This document shows positions 28,444-34,394 of a DNA stretch of 34,394 bases, one piece after another. The translations under genes were made by a program, and so were the position numbers. The stretch is from Spirochaetota bacterium. Lineage in GTDB: Bacteria; Spirochaetota; UBA4802; JAGODF01. The stretch is from NCBI GenBank assembly GCA_026419015.1, contig JAOAAF010000021.1, positions 1 through 34,394 of the forward strand, read 5' to 3'. The number at the start of each line of letters is the position of its first letter. Positions within the stretch are counted from its first letter, which is position 1. The notes below the pieces were generated by a model. That model ran no database searches. It was not told where the DNA came from and was given only the letters and a program-made list of their open reading frames with translations.

Positions 28444-29167
28444 ATTTGAAGAACCATTTTATCGCGATTTAAAAAACAATGTGCGCTGGCACACCTTTCG
28501 GGTAAAGGTGGAAACCAGCGACCTATATATTCGCGCGCACTGCGAACTTTTTAACGAAGCAAAAATTGTGGTGGAAGAACTTAGGGAACAGCTGCGCACC
28601 CATATCGCTATGCAACCCGATTTTCTAAGCGCGCTTTCCCCAATACCTCGCCTTGAAGATGTTCCCGAAATTATTGCAATAATGTACGAAGCTTCTGAAA
28701 AAGCGAAAGTTGGTCCAATGGCAGCAGTTGCAGGGGCAATCGCACAATGCGTTGGTAAAAAACTTCTTTCAAAAAGCAATGAAATAATAGTTGAAAACGG
28801 CGGAGATATATGGTTGCATGTAAATTTACCGACAACAATTGGGTTGTATGCAGGAAACTCAGCTTTTTCCTCAAAAATTGGCCTCAAAGTTTACCCACAT
28901 CAAATGCCGATGGGAATTTGTACTTCATCAGCAAAGGTGGGCCACTCATTTAGTTTTGGAAATGCCGACGCTGTCACAATTTGCGCGTGCGATGCTGCTT
29001 TAGCCGATGCCATCGCTACCGAAACGTGCAATCGCGTAAAAAATGAAAACGATATAGTGCATGCCTTAAACTATGCGCTTTCAATCGACGGCGTGTGTGC
29101 GGCAATCATCGTATTGAGAGATAAAATTGGAATTAAAGGTGATGTTGAACTTGTGGATATATCTTGA
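28436..29167 (+). CDS. UPF0280 / COG2122 (ApbE-related) protein
   Basis: TTG start overlapping the previous stop; GPMAAVAGAIAQCVG, VENGGDIWL, GICTSSAKVGHSFSFGNADAVTICA. Confidence 0.9.
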   Translation: MNRFEEPFYRDLKNNVRWHTFRVKVETSDLYIRAHCELFNEAKIVVEELREQLRTHIAMQPDFLSALSPIPRLEDVPEIIAIMYEASEKAKVGPMAAVAGAIAQCVGKKLLSKSNEIIVENGGDIWLHVNLPTTIGLYAGNSAFSSKIGLKVYPHQMPMGICTSSAKVGHSFSFGNADAVTICACDAALADAIATETCNRVKNENDIVHALNYALSIDGVCAAIIVLRDKIGIKGDVELVDIS

Positions 29168-29192
29168 CAAAATAAAGAAGGAAACCTAAAAT
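29164..29192 (+). promoter_or_regulatory. Sigma70-like promoter for the NIL-ferredoxin gene
   Basis: TTGACA (29164-29169), 17-bp spacer, TAAAAT (29187-29192); -35 overlaps the UPF0280 stop codon. Confidence 0.6.
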
Positions 29193-29280
29193 CTTAATAA
29201 TACGCATTTGTTTTTTGAATAATCGCTAACACGAATTGTTGCTTGATATTCGTTTTTAAGTTTTTAAAGGAAAAATTACT

Positions 29281-29739
29281 ATGGAAGAAAGGAAAAGCAT
29301 ATCGATAAATGTCCTTTTGATTTTCAACCAAAAGATCATGTACAAACCAATCATTTACAGACTGGCGGGGGATTTCGACATCGTGTTCAACGTTTTGGAA
29401 GCGAAAATTCTGCCAAAACAGGAAGGAAGAATAATTTTAGAATTACAAGGCAAGGAAGAAAATTTGCAGCGGTGCATTGAATACCTTAAAAACGAACAAG
29501 TGCAGGTTGAAATTCTTGCCGACAAGATGCATCGCGATGATTCGCGATGCATACACTGCGGCGCATGTACTGCTGTCTGCCGAACAGATGCTCTTTCGAT
29601 TAATCGCGCGACGATGGAAGTAATATTTATACCTGAAAAATGCGTCGCATGTGGATTATGCATCATGGCGTGTCCAATGAAAGCAATGTCGGGAATTGCC
29701 ATCGACAAAGATATTGACAACGAAACAATCGCACAGTAA
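29281..29739 (+). CDS. NIL-domain 2x[4Fe-4S] ferredoxin
   Basis: N-terminal NIL domain (KPIIYRLAGDFDIVFNVLEAKILPKQEGRIILEL) and CIHCGACTAVC, CVACGLCIMACP cluster motifs. Confidence 0.92.
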   Translation: MEERKSISINVLLIFNQKIMYKPIIYRLAGDFDIVFNVLEAKILPKQEGRIILELQGKEENLQRCIEYLKNEQVQVEILADKMHRDDSRCIHCGACTAVCRTDALSINRATMEVIFIPEKCVACGLCIMACPMKAMSGIAIDKDIDNETIAQ

Positions 29740-29783
29740 CTTAATATAAAGAGATTTTATTAAATCAATAAGGGCTTTCGCTT

Positions 29784-30695
29784 ATGGCGGGGAGAATTGG
29801 CGACGATTTCGATTTGGAGAGCGCGTTTAGCGATGATTCTCAAATCGATGCTCTTTTTGCTGATACCGAAACAACACGGCCTATCGACAATAACAAACGT
29901 TTGTCAAAAACCGTACCTCCACAAACAAAAAAAGAAATGACCAATAGCTTTTTAGAACCTGTTGAGAGTTCAGATCAAAAGAAGCGAATTGAAGAAGAGC
30001 GCAAGCGCACCTCAAAGGATTTTGAACTCAATATGGACGCGATCTTACTTACTGCCCAATCCGCGATGATCATCGAAGGTATTAAATGCTACTCAACAAA
30101 AGATTTTTCTCCTGCAACTTTACCCATTTATATTGAAGCGCTCAAAGGAATTGATCTTTATATAAAAATCATCGACCGAAATCCAACAAACTACAATAAA
30201 TTAAAAACAATCATCGATACTGACATCGACTGCCAGCGAGTCGAAAACACTGCGTTTAATCTCTTTAAAAAATTATTCGGTCGCATGCCCGATGATAATT
30301 CTGAAAAAATAATTGCATTTGAAAAGTTTCGCTTGCTTTTCGAAAATGCAAAAAACAAAGCAACCATAAGCACAGCATCCAAAACAATCAAAAAATACTG
30401 TCTCCTTTCAGGCGGAGTCGATAAAGAAAAAGTTAATAAACTGGTGCAATCGAAAGATCGGGAACTGCTAAGCGACATCAATGCGCTTTTAGGTCATATA
30501 CAGCTTGCAATCGAAATGGTAAAAACAGGAAATTTTGAAATAGTTCAGGGGCTACGGGGAAGAGATCTTAATGCATTCATCATCAATTCATCGGAGCTTT
30601 TAAGTTATTACTTTCGCACAGTGGGCAATATTCAGGCAGCTGCATACTATGAGCGAATCCACACTAACTATAAGAAATACTTTATCACCAAATGA
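29784..30695 (+). CDS. Conserved-looking hypothetical protein, 303 aa, acidic N-terminus and helical C-terminus
   Basis: Long ORF of good codon composition, follows the ferredoxin by 44 bp on the same strand; no family recognised. Confidence 0.75.
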   Translation: MAGRIGDDFDLESAFSDDSQIDALFADTETTRPIDNNKRLSKTVPPQTKKEMTNSFLEPVESSDQKKRIEEERKRTSKDFELNMDAILLTAQSAMIIEGIKCYSTKDFSPATLPIYIEALKGIDLYIKIIDRNPTNYNKLKTIIDTDIDCQRVENTAFNLFKKLFGRMPDDNSEKIIAFEKFRLLFENAKNKATISTASKTIKKYCLLSGGVDKEKVNKLVQSKDRELLSDINALLGHIQLAIEMVKTGNFEIVQGLRGRDLNAFIINSSELLSYYFRTVGNIQAAAYYERIHTNYKKYFITK

Positions 30696-30701
30696 ATCTG
30701 C

Positions 30702-31841
30702 TTATAAAAGCGGTTCAACGCATCGGTATATCACATAATCCGAAATACAAATCCCTTCTCTTGTTAAACAATACCTGCGCGTATTTCCTTCGTGCCAACA
30801 CCGAAGCAAATTTTCACGCACAAGTTCGTTTAAGCAAACAACGATGCTATCGGGAAGTTTGGTATGAAAGGTTTCTTCAAAATTTACCTCGCTAAACCCT
30901 TCAATGAGCCGAAGCCCAGTCATGAGAAACTCAGCCATCGCTGCGCGCTGCGAACGGACATCTTTTTGGTATTGTTGAAATTGAATATATTCCTCTACTT
31001 TTTGAGTATTGTAATACCTCACCAAACCAGTAAAGCCATGCGCACCCGCCCCAAATCCAAGGTATGGGTGAAACGTCCAATATTTCATATTATGTCGTGA
31101 GTGATAGCCTGAAAGGCAATAGTTTGAAATCTCATAGTGCACATATCCCTTGTGCGATAACATATCCATTGCAAATTCAAGTTGTTGGCGTTGAAATTCC
31201 AGAAAACTGTCATCGTTAAACACTGTTTTTGCAAGGGGAGTATTGCTCTCAACGGTAAGCAGATATACTGAAATGTGTTCAGGTTTCAACGAAGTGACAG
31301 TTTCGATATCGCGCGCAAGTTCTTTCTCTGTGGCATCGGGAATGCCACACATAATATCGATCCCATGCACAATTTCAAAAATGCGCATAAATTGCTCAAG
31401 TTGCGATTCCGTCGGTGCTGCGGGAATGCGGCCAATTCGGCGTCTTAAATGTTCGTGAAATGTTTGGATACCAACAGTTACTCTATTTATTCCTGCCTCA
31501 ACAAGTGGCAGAAGAACATTTTCCGCTAAATCCGATGGATTGCATTCAATGCTTATCTCGGCATCAGGCGTGATGCGGAAAAAGCTTTTTAACGCAGAAA
31601 GCACAGTCAAAATTCGATGATGCCCAAACAATGTTGGAGTCCCACCCCCAAAATACACAGTATCGACCGAAACTCCATGGAATTCCTTGTGAGAAGCGAT
31701 ATCGCCAAGCAACGCCCGCAAATAAGAATCAAAAAGCGCATTCGCTTCGCCATGCGGTGTTGGCACAGGAATAGAATAAAACGAACAATACGAACATTTC
31801 CCCTTGCAGAATGGAATATGGATGTACACTCCGTACTTCAC
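30702..31841 (-). CDS. hemW: HemW-like radical SAM protein
   Basis: YIHIPFCKGKCSYCSFYS, DTVYFGGGTPTLF, IECNPSDL, NRVTVGIQTF. Confidence 0.92.
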   Translation of the reverse strand: MKYGVYIHIPFCKGKCSYCSFYSIPVPTPHGEANALFDSYLRALLGDIASHKEFHGVSVDTVYFGGGTPTLFGHHRILTVLSALKSFFRITPDAEISIECNPSDLAENVLLPLVEAGINRVTVGIQTFHEHLRRRIGRIPAAPTESQLEQFMRIFEIVHGIDIMCGIPDATEKELARDIETVTSLKPEHISVYLLTVESNTPLAKTVFNDDSFLEFQRQQLEFAMDMLSHKGYVHYEISNYCLSGYHSRHNMKYWTFHPYLGFGAGAHGFTGLVRYYNTQKVEEYIQFQQYQKDVRSQRAAMAEFLMTGLRLIEGFSEVNFEETFHTKLPDSIVVCLNELVRENLLRCWHEGNTRRYCLTREGICISDYVIYRCVEPLL

Positions 31842-33556
31842 TTGAGCGATTTTGGAAATCCTAAATCGAAATTAATTTTCCTCTTTGGCTCAAACGAACC
31901 GCTGATGCATTCTGCAAGTTCATCGAGAGACGCCTTTGTTGCCGAAAACGTAAATATAGTAGGGGGCAAATCTTCCATTGCTGCAAGCGGAAACGGATTG
32001 CCTGTCGATAAAATGCACAGACGCAATTTTCGATCGTTGCAAAGCTTTGCAACCTGACGAATTGCCGACTCATTCGGTTCGTGCACGTGAAACAATACCA
32101 TTGGTCTTTGATCAATTTTTTCTGTCTTTTTCTTCGCTTCTTTCTCGCTATCTGTTTCTTTAATTTCCTCTATTGGAATGGTACTAATTTCGCTGCTTGC
32201 AATAAACTTTGCTCTCTCGCCGCAGAGCGCTGCAATTCCCGATTTTAAATACGCATCGTCAGTAATTACATAAAGGAGTTGTTTGCTATTGTGAAAAATT
32301 TTTTCCTCGTCATCGAATCCATGAGCGTAAATTGCCATGCGAGATATTTTTCGATTTACGCTTTCGGCATGTTCGAGTATTTCAGCATCTTCCTTTGATA
32401 TGCTAAACTTTTTTCGAACAATTTTGCCGTTTACTACTTCCATAATCTTGTACCGAAGTTTTAATTCAATAATCCGATTCACCGATGCATCGAGCCTTTC
32501 TTGAGAAATGTCACCGCGCTTCACTGCAGCGCGCAATGCGCTCTGTATTTTTTTAAGCGCGCTTCCATAACTTGAGATTAAAATGATATCCGCGCCTGCC
32601 TGTATCGCTTTCACCGCAGCTTCGCCGATGTCGTAATTTTTTGAGATCGCATGCATTTCCATATCGTCTGTCATGATTATTCCCTCAAAACCAAAATTTT
32701 TCCGCAAAAGTTCAGTAAGGAAATACGGTGAAAGTGTGGCTGGTATGGCATCTTTTAACACTTCGGGATATGCAATATGCGCGGTCATTATACCATCAAT
32801 TCCCCTCTCAATTGCGCGAATGAATGGAACAAGCTCAACTTCCATCAACCTTGCAAGCGGATAGGGAATGATTGGTAATGTGAAATGCGAGTCCTCGCTG
32901 GTATCGCCATGGCCAGGGAAATGTTTCCCTACGGCAATGCAGAGAGCTCCCTGAAGGCCAATTACGTATGCGACACCCATGCGCGATACTACAACCGGCG
33001 ATGAACCAAACGCACGGGTATTTATGACGGGATTTTTGGGATTGTTGTTCACATCGAGAACTGGTGCAAGATTCATGTTTATGCCTAACTGTCGAAGCTG
33101 CAACCCAAGAATGCGCGCAGATGTTTTAACTAAATCTTCGTCATCGCAAATGCCCATTGCCATTGCACCGGGGAACTGCGTTGCACCATCAACCACGCGA
33201 ATAACCCGCCCGCTTTCTTGATCGAGCGAGATGAAAAGCGGAAATCCAGAAACTTTCATCGACTCTTCTTGCATGTCTTCGATGAACTTTGCAGTTTTCG
33301 CTCGATCGCTTATGTTATACCGAAACAGGATAATGCCACCCGGCTGATATTTGGCTATGAGATTTCGAACCTCGCGCGTCATGGTATTTGTTGGCACACC
33401 AATCATAAGGAGCATTCCAATTTTTTGTTCCAGCGTCATCTGTTTTACAACTGTTGAAGCTTCTCTATGCATTCTTCTCACCGGACACGATGTGTACGAA
33501 AATGCGAGAAAAATGATGGAAAGTATAACAAGTGCAAGTCGTTTTTTCATACTCAT
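31838..33556 (-). CDS. nagZ: Glycoside hydrolase family 3, NagZ-like beta-N-acetylhexosaminidase, probably secreted
   Basis: SLDQESGRVIRV, NLAPVLDV, GKHFPGHGDTSEDSHFTLP, IIMTDDMEM; N-terminal signal with SYTSC possible lipobox. Confidence 0.9.
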   Translation of the reverse strand: MSMKKRLALVILSIIFLAFSYTSCPVRRMHREASTVVKQMTLEQKIGMLLMIGVPTNTMTREVRNLIAKYQPGGIILFRYNISDRAKTAKFIEDMQEESMKVSGFPLFISLDQESGRVIRVVDGATQFPGAMAMGICDDEDLVKTSARILGLQLRQLGINMNLAPVLDVNNNPKNPVINTRAFGSSPVVVSRMGVAYVIGLQGALCIAVGKHFPGHGDTSEDSHFTLPIIPYPLARLMEVELVPFIRAIERGIDGIMTAHIAYPEVLKDAIPATLSPYFLTELLRKNFGFEGIIMTDDMEMHAISKNYDIGEAAVKAIQAGADIILISSYGSALKKIQSALRAAVKRGDISQERLDASVNRIIELKLRYKIMEVVNGKIVRKKFSISKEDAEILEHAESVNRKISRMAIYAHGFDDEEKIFHNSKQLLYVITDDAYLKSGIAALCGERAKFIASSEISTIPIEEIKETDSEKEAKKKTEKIDQRPMVLFHVHEPNESAIRQVAKLCNDRKLRLCILSTGNPFPLAAMEDLPPTIFTFSATKASLDELAECISGSFEPKRKINFDLGFPKSLK

Positions 33557-33782
33557 TTACCCCCAAAGTTACAATCGCTGGCTGCAAAAAATAAACTGCC
33601 CTCGACAATTTTTTTAAGTGTGTTAAAATTATTCCACTATTAATTTATTTTTCGATAATTTAAATAAAATTTTCCATTCAGTTTTCCCGCGAATCAACAT
33701 AAAAATTGTTTTGACAAAATAATTAGTTGTTCGCACAACTTTTGTAATAAATTCATACCATAAAAAAAAGAAGGAGCATACT

Positions 33783-34133
33783 ATGGGTTGTCTTTTTTGC
33801 TATATCATTGAAGGGAAAAAGCCTTCGCAGAAGGTTTTTGAAAACGAAAAAGTATATGCGTTTCACGATATAAATCCACAAGCGCCGGTTCATGTGCTGG
33901 TGGTACATAAAACCCATACAAAAGATATTGAAGACACTCTTTCGAACCAAAAAGGTATTTTCGATGATCTTTTCGAAGGGGTGAAGGAAGTTGCAAAAAT
34001 TTTGGGATTATCTGAAAAAGGATATCGGGTAATAATCAACAATGGCCCTGCGGGGGGCCAAATCATTTGGCACATGCATGTGCACGTGCTTGGCGGAAAA
34101 GAAAATATGGGACCGATGGTTGTAAAAACATAA
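33783..34133 (+). CDS. HIT family hydrolase (HinT-like)
   Basis: GCLFCYIIEGKKPSQKVFENEKVYAFHDINPQAPVHVLVVHK and HMHVHVLGG HIT motif; RBS gaaggag. Confidence 0.96.
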   Translation: MGCLFCYIIEGKKPSQKVFENEKVYAFHDINPQAPVHVLVVHKTHTKDIEDTLSNQKGIFDDLFEGVKEVAKILGLSEKGYRVIINNGPAGGQIIWHMHVHVLGGKENMGPMVVKT

Positions 34134-34160
34134 GAAGGTCATAATTGACCTTCTTATGTT
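34127..34160. terminator. Bidirectional intrinsic terminator between HIT gene and right-edge - strand gene
   Basis: AACATAAGAAGGTCA - TAAT - TGACCTTCTTATGTT, 15-bp perfect stem containing the HIT stop codon; A5 on the left and a T-rich stretch on the right. Confidence 0.88.
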
Positions 34161-34200
34161 GTGTTGTTTTTGTCAAATTTTTACGTTTTCGCCTATTTTT

Positions 34201-34394
34201 CTACCGCAATACGCTCGCCGCTTTGCTTGCAACGCTTGCCCATTGCACAAGTTCCATATGATCCGCATCCCAGAAGAAAGCTAACGTATTTGCATCTCCG
34301 TTTCTGTTGTTTGTCAGATTTGCCGACTGGTGTGACACAAGGCCATCGTTATCGCCTTCCCATACGCACAGAATTGGCCATCCAGCTGCAAGCT
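34201..34394 (-). CDS. C-terminal part of a lipase-like alpha/beta hydrolase; truncated by right window edge
   Basis: Manual reverse-strand translation open from the edge to TAG at 34201: LAAGWPILCVWEGDNDGLVSHQSANLTNNRNGDANTLAFFWDADHMELVQWASVASKAASVLR*. GDNDGLV and DADH fit the catalytic Asp and His regions. Not in ORF track. Confidence 0.6.
   Translation of the reverse strand, partial: LAAGWPILCVWEGDNDGLVSHQSANLTNNRNGDANTLAFFWDADHMELVQWASVASKAASVLR

Noticed and set aside
24737-34184. Shared GTCAAATTTTTAC at 24737 and 34172
   Set aside because: 13-nt AT-rich match in intergenic DNA; plausible by chance in this composition and without consistent context.
1-34394. CRISPR array, tRNA/rRNA genes, IS elements or prophage
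   Set aside because: No direct-repeat/spacer pattern, no tRNA-like cloverleaf sequence, no transposase/integrase motifs seen in any translated ORF.

Overview
AT-rich bacterial chromosomal window, probably from an anaerobic Gram-negative. A Spirochaetota-like lineage is only my guess from gene content. It is densely coding, with no tRNA, rRNA, CRISPR array or transposase that I could recognise. Left to right: a truncated ROK-family regulator on the - strand (1-373, absent from the ORF track); a type II secretion run gspG-H-I-J-K-L-M-N; a gene fusing IspH to a UbiA-like membrane prenyltransferase; a long - strand housekeeping run (coaD, pta, rny, ymdB-like, dxs, tlyA, FlgD-Ig-like protein, UPF0164/PorV-like barrel, folP, cdaA, cdaR, pdxJ, two small envelope proteins); fadD-like and putP-like genes; then a + strand block with two 2-hydroxyacyl-CoA dehydratase-family subunits, a DUF39 homocysteine-biosynthesis protein, a UPF0280 protein, a NIL-domain 2x[4Fe-4S] ferredoxin and an unknown 303-aa protein. 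It ends with hemW-like and GH3/nagZ genes (-), a HIT protein (+) and a truncated lipase-like C-terminus on the - strand (absent from the ORF track). The leads I rate highest are the IspH-UbiA fusion, the dehydratase pair placed in front of a homocysteine/sulfide-assimilation module with a possible attenuator in its leader, a probable AUU start codon for pta, and a PorV-like barrel paired with a protein that is little more than one FlgD-Ig/sorting-domain-like fold. All family calls are motif recognition by eye; no database search was run.
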